The notes under the pieces: generated by a model
Databases searched by the model: none
What the model was told of the DNA's origin: nothing
What the model saw: the letters and a program-made list of their open reading frames with translations, nothing else
Part shown: positions 44,865-55,990 of the stretch, in pieces
Position numbering within the stretch: the first letter of the stretch is position 1
How the letters are laid out: every line of letters begins with the position of its first letter
Assembly: GCA_948567375.1 (NCBI GenBank)
Contig: OX419756.1
Location: forward strand, 27,418,333-27,482,332
DNA length: 64,000 nucleotides
Direction: 5' to 3'
Source of the DNA: Lunularia cruciata
Taxonomy: Eukaryota; Streptophyta; Marchantiopsida; Lunulariales; Lunulariaceae
Program-made: the position numbers and the translations under genes

Positions 44865-45239
44865 GAAGGAAGAGCAGATTGTAAACTTAATTTGAACCAT
44901 GGCAGAAATATAGGGATATGAAAAGATCATTGACAAGACCAACATTTCTCTTTCTTGAGAAATACTCAAGAAAGAGATTGGCTCATAGCTTTTCATACCA
45001 TTCAACACCCAACAAACTTCATCAAGTGGTGTTGGCTAGACAAACATTAGATTCAAATTGTTGTCTCTAGAATTTAGGAGGTTGATCTGGATGTAATTGG
45101 CCTCAAATTTACACTTGGACTTCAATACCCACATCCAGAGGTATTTTTCAACCCTTCTTAATTGTTTTCACTTCATTTCTCTCTATGTTCAAATGTTCTT
45201 GCACCTCAGGATTGTGATTTATGCATGTTAGGCCTCAAA

Positions 45240-45600
45240 TTTGTCAGCACCTCCCAGCCCTGTCCCGCAAGTGACTCCCAGCATCTTTCAACGTCTCCCA
45301 GCGCCATCCGGCACCAACCTTAAGCCCTTTGCACAAGACCTTCCAGCGTCACCCAGCGTCACCCAACGTGATCTGGCTGTTCTTCTCAAAATGCCATGTC
45401 CCGTAGCGGCTTCTAATGCAACTGTGCCTTTGAGAAGCATCATCAAGCATCTCCTTGGCCCCCCGTGAGGGGAAACTGTCCCTTTGTGCCTTTGGGCACT
45501 CCCAAGTGGCACCAAGTGGCAGAAACAAGCGGCACCTAATGGTGCTTGTGTGCTTTGTTCTATCTTTGAGCTGTTGAGAGCGGCACCCATTGTCTTCAGC
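45240..45600. repeat. CCAGCGxC / GGCAC-rich minisatellite block
   Basis: Degenerate copies of CCCAGCGTCACC and GGCACCxAxxGGTGC. Related GCAC/GCGGCA-rich blocks lie at 44200-44450 and 48620-49030, so this motif brackets the unassigned coding-looking stretch 45650-48450. Confidence 0.6.
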
Positions 45601-45657
45601 CCTTATGATTGAGGTTTAAGCTTATTTTCTTGGTGGGTCTTGTAGGTCCGTCCATGT

Positions 45658-46252
45658 ATGGAGTTTGTAAGTTCATGGGACAAGGCAAAAAGATATATTG
45701 CAAGGCAGTTTCAATTGACCGTAGATATAGTTAGAGATGCACTTGCCATGCCAAGGAGGAGAACACCAAGACAATTCCTTACACAACTATTTCAGACTGG
45801 TTTCCACAAAGGGATAGGGTTGCAAAAAGATATCTTGCAAGGCAATATGTGTACAATGCAGTTGATGAGTGCACTTGTTGCACCCACTATTAGGCCCAAG
45901 ATTGTACATGGGCATTTTGGTACTCAACACCAAGACCAAGTTGAGGAGATTTGGTGTGGTGGATTATGATTGGGGAGAGTTAGCATTTAGAGCTATCATT
46001 GCAGAGGTGGAGAGTTTGCAAAGTCAATTGAGGAGTCCTAAGGGGTGTAGGTTCATGGTTACCTTCCTTGGGCAGATACTCACTCATCTCTTTGTGGAGA
46101 GAGGTTTTATTCCAAAGGAGGATGTGATGTACCTGAGTGATGGAGAGGAGAAGATTATACACAAGGGAGAGCATGATAATGATCATGAGGATGCAAATAG
46201 CTCGGATGAGAACAAGACTACTGATGATGGGGAGGATGAGGATGGTGAGTGA
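45658..46252 (+). pseudogene. Unrecognised protein, two overlapping frames (one frameshift)
   Basis: Frame 45658-45969 (basic, PRRRTPRQFL) overlaps frame 45869-46252, which continues EVESLQSQLRSPKGCRFMV and ends in a very acidic Asp/Glu tail. A single frameshift near 45930 would link them. There is no domain I recognise. It could be a Gag-like protein or a captured host gene. Confidence 0.35.
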
Positions 46253-46502
46253 TTGATTAGGTTTGAGTTTTGTCACATATATACATATATATTTAAAAAT
46301 TTTGTATGTTGGAAAACAAACAAAGTTCTTTTGTATATACCATTACCAGATTTAATAAATGAGTTGATTTAAGAAGCTTTAATTAATGAACTTGTGAACT
46401 TGTGTATTTTTGAAATTCTAGTATGAATTTTACTTGATAGATAACTAAATGTACCACTTGTGAATAGGTGTTCAATAGATTTGTGTTGAGACACAACCCT
46501 TA

Positions 46503-47348
46503 CCCTTTGTTGAGATAGCTCCTTTTCCTTCTTCTTCCCCTTCACCACTTTCTCCGTCTATGGAGGGGGTTGGTGACCCCATGCATTTCAGAGTACCTTC
46601 ACCTCCTTCTTGTTCTATTGACATTACTCACATTTTAGATGATTGTGTTCAAGTGGCTGAGTGTACAGAGAGAAATCTCCTTGAGCGTGAGAGTAGATTG
46701 GAGAGTATAGAGGAGAGGGAGAGAGATTAGTGCTTGAGCACGAGAGTACATTGGAGAGTGTAGAGGAGAGAGAGAGATTAGTGCTAGAGCGAGAGAGACT
46801 CCTTTGTGAGCAAGAGGATTTACTTGCTGCAAAGGAGGAGAGGCATCTGACCTTGCTTACTTCTGAAATGGAGAGAGGTCAAAGATTAGCTGACTTGGAC
46901 TTGGACATTCTAGGTGCCACTGCCATGGCGGAGATTTATAGGATCCAATTAAAAAATCAGGCACGAGAGTTAGCATATGCTACAAAGAGATGCAAGAGTG
47001 CACATGTTCAAGTAGAGTAGAGTGAGAGTTGTTTAGCTCAAATGAGGGCTTATGTGGCTTATCTTAGACCAAGACTACATACTATTGCTTGCTAGACCCA
47101 TATTTGTCATGAGATGCAAACCCAAACTTATGCCACCCATGTGTTACCTCATAGTGTGGTGACTCAAGGCACTCAAACTAAGTTTGGAAAGAAGATTCAT
47201 CTATCAAGAGAGTATATTCCACATATCTTCTTCCTAAGCTTCCTACGGAAGAAGATTATTGTTGTGGATGTTACTTGTTTGGCATCATTATGGATTTGTG
47301 GTGCTATCGGTTTTTGTGCATGGAAGAGGAAGACGAATAGGCATGGTT
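46503..47348 (+). pseudogene. Unrecognised coiled-coil protein with a hydrophobic C-terminal segment
   Basis: A Pro/Ser-rich start, then two degenerate repeats of RESRLESIEERER / HESTLESVEERER, then a coiled coil (46730-47020), a stop, and near 47250 a membrane-type segment (IIVVDVTCLASLWICGAIGF) before a basic end. Stops at 46727 and 47018. Family unknown. Confidence 0.35.
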
Positions 47349-47453
47349 AGTGCACTCACACACATCCGGGCTTGTAGGGTGGGTAGCCCATCCTGGTGTT
47401 AGCCATTTCATCCAGTTCTATTTGCTACACTTTGAGGTTATCTTGTGGATAGA

Positions 47454-47865
47454 TGTAACAATATAGAGTTTAGCGACAAAGTTAGTAGGGCTAACAAAGT
47501 AGCAAATAAGACAAATTAGCCTAGAATATTCTGGAAGTATCTAGGAAGCTTCTTGGCTAGCTTAGCTTGCACCTCAAGTAAGTAGCTTCTAGAAGGAAGC
47601 TTTTAGAAGCTTCCAACTAGCTTAGCTTGCACGCCAAGTAGGCGGCTTCTAGAAGGAAGCTTTTTGAGAAGCTTCCTAGTTAACTTGGCTTGCACTCTAA
47701 GAAAGCAGCTCAAGGAAACTTCTTGAGAAGCTTCTCAAGGGCTTTGTATGCTACCTATAAATACCAAAGCCGAGGCTCATGCTAGGCATTCAGATTTTTC
47801 CCTCATTCCAACGTCCCAATGTGACCTTCCATTCTCCTATTTCTCTCCTTGGTCTGTCTTTTACA
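47454..47865 (+). repeat. E-family solo LTR with perfect 5-bp target duplication
   Basis: It starts TGTAACAATAT and ends CTTTTACA. Flanks are ATAGA on both sides (47449-47453 and 47866-47870). No internal sequence. Opposite strand to E1/E2. A TATA-like CTATAAATACC is at about 47754. Confidence 0.92.
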
Positions 47866-48166
47866 ATAGATCTTACTCCAAGTGGAGTGGAGTGGTTGCT
47901 AAAAAGCATGTGGCAATGATCCAAACTCCTAGAGGGAGTTCACACCAGGTCTCACCTCATGGCCTATTTGTTTTTTGTAGATATCTAGCAAGATCTTGAG
48001 TTTAGAGGACTTAGAATTAGATCATATGAGCATCTTACTTCATTAAGTTTATTTCTTTGTGATCTTTTGATCATAGATAGTTATGCACTCTCTTATTATA
48101 GGAACCATCTACATGGTGCTATCCACCCTACTTTAGAGAGCATCATACACTTGGTCATTTGACCCT

Positions 48167-48550
48167 TTGATGAGTGCTTTGGATAGATTTGTCCATGACG
48201 ATAGGCTTGCTGTTAGTTGGGCAGAAGAGGAGTGGACATCAGGTAGACTGAGTTCTTATAGTAGTGACTCATATTCTCTTCTTGCTAGCGGTATCATGCA
48301 CCAAGACTTGGATGAGAGCAAGAGGCTCCTATGGTGGTCATTGAGTCCATTTAGGATTCAACATCACGTATACCGTCGTAGACTTGAGGATGCATTAGTC
48401 GCACTTAGATACATGGTGCATCTCACTCTTCTTCTTCACCTCCTCCTCTACCATAGTGACAGGTTTAGATTTTATTGGCTCCCCATTTTTACATCTTTTT
48501 TTCATTATCCTTATGTATACATTTATCTTTTATACTCATATATATGTTAG
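48167..48550 (+). pseudogene. Unrecognised ORF fragment
   Basis: The first 85 codons (ALDRFVHDDRLAVSWAEEEW, then SKRLLWWSLSPFRIQHHVYR) look like real protein; the rest is low-complexity Leu/Tyr. It could belong with the pieces at 45658-47348, split by the solo LTR. Not recognised. Confidence 0.3.
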
Positions 48551-48619
48551 TTTACACTTATGAAACTCTCATATTTTTGTCTAACTCTCATATTTTCATA
48601 TGCTATATACTCAATTGTG

Positions 48620-49030
48620 CCTTGTGCATCAAACAAGACATCACTTGGCACCTATGTGCACCACCCACATCACAAGTCACCACACTTAGCCCATTACGGG
48701 CATCACTTATACCAATGAGCATTGACGCACATCGACGAGTGCTTACAATTAAAGAACAAGCGCCTCCAATTAAAGAATGAGCAACTATGAGCATCTACCA
48801 CCATTTACAAGCACCCACAAGTGCTTTTGAGTGTTGACAAGCACCAATAAGTGCTAGTTGGCCTTAATTCAATGAAGTGCGGCATTGAGCGGCAACAAAA
48901 AAGATTTGATGAGTGGCATTGAGCGGCAATTCATTTCATCTTGGGCCAACTAGGTGCATCAAAGAAAAAATACGGGAGGAGTTGAGTGGTAATGAGCGGC
49001 ACTAAGCGATAACAAGCGGCATCTAGCAGA
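48620..49030. repeat. GAGCGGCA / GCACC-rich minisatellite block
   Basis: Degenerate copies of AGTGGCATTGAGCGGCAA and CACCCACAAGTGC. See 45240-45600. Confidence 0.6.
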
Positions 49031-49189
49031 TAATAGTAGCATTTATCACGTTTCTATAACTCATCTTTATTATAATCATAATAAAAGTTACATGTTGGTA
49101 TACTATTTGCTATCAATAGGGTATGATGGATGTTGAACCTGAGCAAGCACTTTGAAATAGTTAATTATTTCCTTGAGATTTTTCCCAAC

Positions 49190-50480
49190 CTATATGAGAC
49201 TCATTTTGATTTCATGAGTGTGTTTTGATTCCAAACTCTTCTCCTTAAATTTGTGTTTGTCTGCCCTAGCTTTCCTTTTATTTGCACTCAAATTTTTCTC
49301 AATTTCAATTTTCATCTTCTCTATCTCTAATTTAACACACTCTGCTTCCATTCTCATAATTGTTTTCTCTCTTTTCCTCATGTTGGTGGCTTCTAGTTCA
49401 GCTAGTCATAACCTCTCCCTGGATTCTATAGTATTTGCCTTCAACATGGTAATTTTTGCTAAATCATGAGACAATGACATACTAGGTGACAAGTTGGGTA
49501 CCTTACTTGCTGATATTCCACCTTTCCTCCTCTTTGGGTCACATTCCCCTTCTTGGTCAACAAAAGCACACACAGATCCATCTCTTGTAGAAGTTAAAGG
49601 TGATGGTGTAATGAAAAGCGAGTCCTCAATCGGTGGAACAAATGGAGACTCGTCCTCGGGTGACAGGATTCCATTGTCCATGCCACTTGGTATACTTTCC
49701 ACTCCTTGGGTGTTTGGGACCAACTAGGGGCCTAAGTCAGGGAGCACCACCTCTAGAGGAGATGGGAATTGCAAGCACTCTTTTACACCTTCATGGACCT
49801 CCTGCTTGCCAGCCCCGCAAATCTTGCTTGAATTGGGATTAAAATCTCCTAAACTTACCATTGCAAGTGGACTTATGTTTGCTTTGGTCCCAAACATGGC
49901 TTCCATTCTTGCAAAATGCAGGCACATTCCATTCAATTTATCTTCTATAGTTCTCCACCCTTTACCATATTCCTTCTCCGTGAGACCCTCTCCAATAGAC
50001 TTGTTCTTAAGCTCCCAAGTTTCTTTGTATTGTTTCATACCGCAACCATTTCTTGTAAAGCCTATCACTTGTCATAGAAGTAGGAAGTCCTTGTCCCTCC
50101 CTTATCAAAAAGGTTGCCATGAAACTAAATATAGTCAATTTCTGAATGTGCTTTTTGCAATTCCCACCATGAATCTATGCAAAATGTTGGGGTCCTCCAA
50201 GTAATCTTATATTTGGCTATTATAGTGCTTTTCCATGCAAAATTGTTCATCCTCCTTTGTTTTTCCCGACAGAGAAGAAGCCATCCTCAACAAGTCTCCA
50301 AATTTCCCTAATGGTTGTTGAGGTAGTGAATCCAAAGATGACTCTATAGGTCATGGATAAGCATCCAAAAGTGAACCTCTTGCACTGAAACAAGGTACTT
50401 GATCTCCCATTGCAAAAATTTTGTTGCACTCCTGACATAAAATTCCTGGACCCCTAATCAATTTCTTGGTTGCCATACGG
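49190..50480 (-). pseudogene. Myb/SANT-like accessory protein of a PIF/Harbinger element
   Basis: Minus-strand pieces in order: 50438-50060 frames with MATFLIREGQG; 50068-49724 with RTIEDKLNGMCLHFARMEAM and FGTKANISPLAMVSL; 49723-49406 with a Ser/Pro-rich linker and DPKRRKGGIS; 49381-49190 with a Lys/Glu coiled coil. Harbinger elements carry a second ORF with a trihelix (Myb/SANT-like) DNA-binding domain and such a layout. It is convergent with the transposase 42508-43910, so both may come from one element opened by later insertions. Several frameshifts. Confidence 0.6.
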
Positions 50481-51060
50481 TGGTGCTGATCATCTCCCAC
50501 ACCAATGCAAAATTACAAAACCACCATTTCTTAACAACTCGCACATTTGCTCGAGAGGGTGGTGAATTTTGAGTTTAGAATTTTGAATTGTTGAGGGGTG
50601 CATTTTGGATCTTGAATATGAAAACCAAATCATAAATCATATTTGAGTCATCTAACCATGTGGCCACACTCTTGAGAAAACACATCACTTTGTCTTACAA
50701 TCATTTATTTAGTTACAACATTCCTAAACATCCATAACATAGGGCTTGATTTTTATAAATGAATACAATTTGGATAAAATATCCCATAATTGAATTTAAA
50801 AATTGTTTAGTTATTGCAATCTTGTCTCATTTATAGAGCTCACTAAAAATTATCATGAAGTTTGTTATTTATCCCTTAGACATCCTTCAAATCTATTTCT
50901 GAAACCCCCTATTGTATACTCTTCCGGACACTACTTCTTAAGAAGGGCCTCTGTCCACTAGGAGTATTTAGCTTCATGTCGGGTGAGGTTTTTATTGCAT
51001 TCCACCTACATTGTGGTCGCCCTCATCTGGTTCTGCTAGGTTTTCTATGCGCATGTACTT
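50481..51060. other. Unassigned stretch
   Basis: AT-rich, no recognisable gene or repeat. Confidence 0.4.
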
Positions 51061-51600
51061 CCACATATAACACATGAGGTATATATGTATTATGGTGTGT
51101 CAAAGGAAGAGAGCATACCAAATTTCACGATGTCCTTCGGAATACAATGGCTCAACTTCTCCAATCTATACGCATCCAGATGTAGATGGAGTTGAAACAG
51201 AGTTAAATCTATGTACAAATGGTTGGATTTACCATGATCACCTCCACATCAGGTGAGAGTAGATGTTGCCACATTTACAATTGCCTTTGGTACCTTGTTC
51301 TTCTAGCAATGGAGATTTTTAGATACCTTCATTCCCATTTGATAGACTGCTTAGAGAAACTGTACAAGGCTCATCCCGGAGGAGAGGAACCTTGTACAAA
51401 ACCTTGTCTCCCAAGCCATGTTCATCTCTTACTTTTGGCAAAGAGTCTTTGTCTCATTATTGCGCTCTTAGGCCTTGGGTTTGCATAGATGAGCAACCAC
51501 ATGTGTCCATCATGTCTAGGGTTCTTCCTCTTCACCCGCTAGATATAGCATTAGAGTACCTTTATCACACCATCCACCAATAATTTTCTTGTTGCTTTGG
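51060..51600 (+). pseudogene. LINE-like fragment homologous to 13422-13650
   Basis: 51480-51590 (RVLPLHPLDIALEYLYHTIH in frame) matches the minus-strand RILPPHLPNIPLEYLYH segment at 13530-13620. The upstream short frames belong to the same decayed ORF by position only. Confidence 0.4.
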
Positions 51601-52152
51601 TCATCGAGTTGCTTTGTAGCCTCCCCTTGGGGTTATTGTATGTCCTCGAATTACTTTGGTTTGAGTTTCATTATGCTCCTCACTTGGTTCCCTTCTGCAT
51701 CCCTTGATGCTTTATATTTCTTTCTCTTCCCTTCAAAGTTTTTATTTAGTGTATGTTAGTTTCTCCACTTCACTCTCATTTTGCGTATATATTTAGCATG
51801 TGTTTCTACTAATTTGATGCATATTTAAAGAGGTCCTTATTTAAAGGTATTAATTTTGTGATAATATCAAAACATTTTACATATAGTGATGAACGTTCTT
51901 TTATGAATGTCTTTGATTTAATAAACATGAGTTATGTTGTTTCATTGACATGGCATGGCTTATGTGGAAAATTCTAGGCTAACTTCTACTTACAAAAAGA
52001 CACAAACCCTCTGATGGGTACATTTGAGAATTCTAAAAGCATTTTATAATTTGAACATACGTGTCAAGATATTTCCTTTTCCAATTAACCTAGCAGAGTA
52101 TAGTTCTTATAATTCATGACAAAATTTTAAATATCTCCTTTCTAATCATATA

Positions 52153-52207
<55 letters not shown>

Positions 52208-53200
52208 TATTTATTGTAAATATTCTATAGTGCTTCTCATCGAAGACTCTATTATCAATCATAAGCATCAATGATGATAATTAGATCGTCATCAAATAAA
52301 ATCATTGATTTGGATGTTTGATAACAATCATTGCTGGGGAACTGAATCACACATTTGTGTAGGACCGACAAAGTTAGTACACGTAACTTTAACTCGTCAA
52401 TGGCTTATGAAGGCAAGAAAAAATTCAATTTTTAAAAATTGGTTTGAGATTTACCTCGTTCAAGTTGCAGGCTCTTGTTTTTTGTGAACAGAATAAGAAA
52501 GAAAAATGGATTTGAAGACAATACACAATTTAACAAATAGATTCTAACATGATAGAGGATTTCAATATATCATACCAAGTACACATTAAATTTCCGGTAA
52601 AAATATAAAATGTTTATGGGTGAAGACCTCACACCCTAAACCCTTTGGCCATAACCCATCAAAAGAACGAATCCTAATCTTTTATGGTTTAATTTAGCAT
52701 GGAGACACGTAAAAATAATTGAAGCCCCTGAATGTAACTCGATGTTAAAAGGAAACGCATCTAAGTATCAAACATTTAAATTATTAGTTCTTAATCTAGA
52801 TTTTTAACTACGGATACTTTTAGGTTTTCTTTTTTAACTTGTAGTTACTTTTCAATGCAAAATCGGAAACACTTCACTTAAACGGAATTTTAATCCTTCT
52901 TTGTGCAGGGAGGAAGGGTTTATATCAAGACTGGGTGTTTTATGAGGGGTTTACGTTATACCAACACGAGAGGTGATATATTAGGCATTGGACCGTGATT
53001 TAAGAAAAGATAGAATCTCCAAGAATTATACAAAGTTGTGATTCCAAAACAACACGAAAGGTGATTTGTTAGGCATCTTAAGGTAGACTACGCTTTTTCA
53101 ACTTTGGTCTTTGCATTGTCACCGTCTTCTCATGTCCCGTTCTGGTGTAGTATGAATCTTCTTCTTTGTAATGTAACCACCTTTATAAACAATGGAATTG
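51601..53200. other. Unassigned AT-rich stretch with (AT)n at 52155-52205
   Basis: No gene recognised. The microsatellite is uninterrupted. Two similar segments near 52970-52990 and 53050-53075 share ACACGA(A/G)AGGTGAT followed by TTAGGCAT, a small duplication. Confidence 0.45.
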
Positions 53201-53216
53201 AGATCATCGTGATGAC

Positions 53217-53330
53217 GTGGGGAAGCTGGTTGATTTAGTGCGCAATGACGTCGGCCCTCGATAAATCATCTTTATGACTTGCGGAAGAAGGCTGCTTTAG
53301 TGTGCAATGACGTCGGCCCTCGATTACCAA
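53217..53330. repeat. Tandem duplication of about 60 bp
   Basis: Both units end TTTAGTGxGCAATGACGTC followed by GGCCCTCGAT. This is the start of a CpG-retaining area that looks like host gene territory. Confidence 0.85.
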
Positions 53331-53635
53331 CCATGCCTTGCTTTCAACGATGCCGCGTACTTCCTTGATAAACAATGCCCACATATTTGCAATCAAATCC
53401 GGAGAGCGGGAGCAACTACGTGGACTCGTAAAGTTGGTGTGGCTGACTTTAGAGCCTGAACTCCTTACCCTCTTTCGTGCTTACAGGTACTTGAGGCCAT
53501 CGATTATGCGTGTCCACTGCCAGACTTGACTTGTCGTCTGACGATCATCAAATTTCAGGGTCATATTTAGGATACGAGCTTCATAGGAAGAGATCATAGT
53601 TACTCGAAACTGTTGAGATTGTGCCCGGGATGAGG

Positions 53636-53996
53636 TGAAAGACCCTTCAACTTTGTGGTGCTTGCATCTTGAGGTCGACTGAGAGCCAACGCTTTGTTTC
53701 TGTTATTTGCAGCAGGGTCTATTGCGCTTCCTGCTCATGAGGAGGTGGTAATGAACAGTGGGAGCATGGCAAACGTGTATGTTTGCCTATCTAAGTTCTG
53801 TCAAAATAAGTGTGATGAACTGAAAGACCCTTTAACTTTGTGGTGCATGCATCTTGAGGCCGACCGAGAGCCAACGTTTCTGGTATCTGTAGGAGGGTCT
53901 ATGGGGGCTTCCTGCTTACGAGGAAGCGCTCATGAATGGTGGAAGCGCGTCAAACGGGTATGTTTATGAATCTAAGTTATGGCAGAATGTTCACTG
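53636..53996 (+). repeat. Tandem duplication of about 180 bp with exon-like core
   Basis: Units 53636-53817 and 53818-53996 share GAAAGACCCTT, AACTTTGTGGTGC, TGCATCTTGAGG and GAGAGCCAACG, then an acceptor-like TTTGCAG or CTGTAGGAG, then GCTTCCTGCT and ATGAA(C/T)(A/G)GTGG. A third, partial unit ends in the candidate exon 54140-54218. Confidence 0.8.
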
Positions 53997-54139
53997 CCTT
54001 ATTGATAAGCTATAGATACGAAGTACACACTTGAGCGACAGGTTCTAGTGAGGTGTGGTCTGGTCACCAATATGATTTGTTACGCTATCTTGTTCTCATA
54101 GAAAACATTGTCAATTGTCTTGCTTTTATAGAGAGCTAT

Positions 54140-54218
54140 TTCTGTCATCGCGAGCGGAGTCGATGGCAACTCCAATTAAGGAAATGTCGATGAACAATGG
54201 CAGCAAGACGAACGGGTA
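54140..54218 (+). other. Candidate first exon of the hydrolase-NBS-LRR gene
   Basis: ATG codons at 54140-54218 give a short peptide ending SMNNGSKTNG, followed by GGGTAAGC, a good plant donor site. Two upstream duplicates (53690-53790, 53880-53965) are variants of the same exon. The gene assignment is by position only. Confidence 0.35.
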
Positions 54219-54324
54219 AGCTTCCCATCTGAACTATGGCTGCAAGTTCATTGACTGTCTTATTTACATAGAGGAAGATCTGACCCAACACAGCATTTTG
54301 GATCTCAAGGAGAACCCACAAGGA

Positions 54325-54388
54325 GTGAAGTAAAGGACCTCCTTGACTACTCGTGGGTTCAAGTATCAAGGAGGTCCTTTACTTCCAC
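54325..54388 (+). repeat. Hairpin, copy A
   Basis: Arms 54325-54346 and 54366-54388 are 22 bp with one bulged C, core AGTAAAGGACCTCC / GGAGGTCCTTTACT, with further pairing toward the TGGGTT loop. Confidence 0.92.
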
Positions 54389-54614
54389 TACTTGCGAGCA
54401 TATAACGTGTAAGCTATTCGGACCAACTCTGAATTTCTACATTGCGACGTGAGTACATTGGTAAACATTGGAAAACGGCCTGCATTTGCGAAGCCTCAGA
54501 GACAATTATCGCTCCAAGTAGCATTGCAATTGTAGGTGTGGTGTGTATATCCCTGTGCACCTTCTTTTACGCTTTTGCAGAGAAGAAAGCGACGAAGGGT
54601 ACTTCCGTACCTGA

Positions 54615-54960
54615 ATGAAGGCAGATGATTCAGCATGTTGGTTGAATACTTTGCTCGCAGAGGCGTTTCCTCACGCTCATGTATTTCGCATCTTTTACGG
54701 ATCTGGTATAACCAATCCAGGTTACCGTACACAAAATCGACACCTATCTGGTGGGAGAAAGCTTGACTCAAATCTATTGTCGCATTGGCAGGGATTGGGC
54801 AAAACTGTCCTGTGATCTTGGTTTGTGTAGGGCCATTCATTTCGAAGCAGGTTTCTTTGCAAGCTAAATTATATGTTACATGAGCAAGAGATGAGCACAG
54901 ATACAAGTACTCAAGATTCCTGGAGAACCTGAAAGCAAAAGTGTTCTATAGAACACTGCA
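54615..54960 (+). pseudogene. Alpha/beta-hydrolase-like segment, unit A
   Basis: It reads DSACWLNTLLAEAFPHAHVF, then RIFYGSG. In the next frame it reads DTYLVGESLTQ, then GIGQNCPVILV, then VSLQAKLYV and SRFLENLKA. The order WLxxLLxxxFPxAxxxxxxY, YLxGESL, CPVILVGHSLGG is that of the lipase-like domain of liverwort hydrolase-NBS-LRR proteins. The nucleophile elbow is lost here (CVGPF in place of GHSxGG), and at least two frameshifts are present. Confidence 0.6.
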
Positions 54961-54990
54961 ACGTGGATCTCAAGGAGAACACGCGAGTAC

Positions 54991-55053
54991 TGAAGTAAAG
55001 GACCTCCAAGACTACTTGTGGGTTCAAGTAGTCAAGGAGGTCTTTTACTTTCA
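54991..55053 (+). repeat. Hairpin, copy B
   Basis: About 28-bp stem: TGAAGTAAAGGACCTCC...ACTACTTG pairs with CAAGTAGTC...GGAGGTCTTTTACTTTCA around TGGGTT, with two or three mismatches or bulges. Confidence 0.9.
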
Positions 55054-55237
55054 CTACTTGCGTGCAGAACTTTGAATTTTCTATGTTGCAACGTGAGTAC
55101 ATTGGATCTGCGAAACCTGTGAGACGATCATCGCCCCGAGCATCATCGCGACTGTAAGTGTGGTTTGTATGTCCTTGTGCATCTTCTTTTACGGTTTCGC
55201 AAGAGAAGAGAGTGATGAAGGGTTCTTACGTACCTGG

Positions 55238-55590
55238 ATGAAGGGAGATGAAGGGAGATGATTCAGCATGTTGGTTGAATACTTCGCTCGCTGAGGCTTT
55301 TCTTCAAGTTCATATATTTTGTATCTTTTACGGAGCTGTAATAACCAAGTCAAGTTACCGCGGGTAAATCGACACCTATCTGGTGGGAGAAAATTCTGCT
55401 CAATCTATTGTCACGTTGGGCAAAATGGTCCTATAATTTTGGTTGGCCATTGTGTAGGGGATTCATTCTGAAGCAGGTTTGTTTGCAAGTTAAAATATAT
55501 GCTATGTTAGCAAAAGATGAGCACAGATACAAGTAATCCAAGTTCCTGGAGAACTATAAAGCCAGTGTTCTATGGAACACCCAACACTGC
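55238..55590 (+). pseudogene. Alpha/beta-hydrolase-like segment, unit B
   Basis: It is homologous to unit A: DSACWLNTSLAEAFLQVHIF, then DTYLVGEN, then GQNGPIILVGHCVG (55444-55458) and SVFYGTPN. The elbow keeps the shape GHxxG but with Cys where Ser is expected. Frameshifts present. Confidence 0.6.
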
Positions 55591-55620
55591 ATTTTGGATG
55601 TCAAGGAAAACTGGCAAGCT

Positions 55621-55685
55621 GTGAAGTAAAGGACCTCCAAGGCTACTTGTGGGTTCAAGTTGGCGAGGAGGTCCTTTACTTTCAC
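55621..55685 (+). repeat. Hairpin, copy C
   Basis: GTGAAGTAAAGGACCTCC...GCTACTTG pairs with CAAGTTGGC...GGAGGTCCTTTACTTTCAC, with few mismatches. Confidence 0.9.
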
Positions 55686-55751
55686 TTGCGAGCATATAAC
55701 GCCCAAGCTATTCGGGAGGAGGTCCTTTACTCTCGCCACTTGGGAGCAAGC

Positions 55752-55829
55752 AGTGAAGTAAAGGACCTCCAAGGCTACTTGTGCGTTCAAGTTGTCGCGG
55801 AGGTCCGAAGAGGTCCTTTACTTTCGCCA
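55752..55829 (+). repeat. Hairpin, copy D
   Basis: The same left arm, and a right arm containing a 10-base internal duplication (GGAGGTCCGAAGAGGTCC). An extra right-arm-like segment lies upstream at 55716-55738. Confidence 0.85.
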
Positions 55830-55990
55830 CTTGTGAACGTATAACTCGCAAGCCACTCGGATTAACTCTGAAGTTTCTACGTTGCAACGAGAGTACATTG
55901 GGAAACGGCCGGCATCTGCCAAACATCTGAGGCAATCATCGCTCCTAGTAGCATCGCGAGTTTAGGTGTGCTATGGATTTCCTAGTGCAA

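Larger units (their letters stand above)
54289..55990 (+). repeat. Three tandem units of about 650 bp in the NBS locus
   Basis: Unit A starts at about 54289, unit B at about 54953 and unit C at about 55585; the marker GGAT(C/G)TCAAGGA is at 54300, 54965 and 55597. Each unit holds the hairpin, then an ACTCTGAA or ACTTTGAA segment, then TGAGTACATTGG and ATCATCGC; A and B continue into the hydrolase-like coding piece. Unit C is shorter and has a second hairpin. Confidence 0.88.

Noticed and set aside
52155-52205. AT microsatellite as an origin or promoter element
   Set aside because: Plain dinucleotide repeat with no associated gene; no evidence for function.
54490-54600. Transmembrane segment read as APSSIAIVGVVCISLCTFFY in the NBS units
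   Set aside because: Hydrophobic run overlapping a decayed hydrolase-NBS frame; not maintained across the three units, so probably a by-product of frame decay.
54325-55829. CRISPR-like array from the four regular hairpins
   Set aside because: Eukaryotic context, only four units at about 650 bp spacing within a tandem duplication; no short spacers or cas genes.
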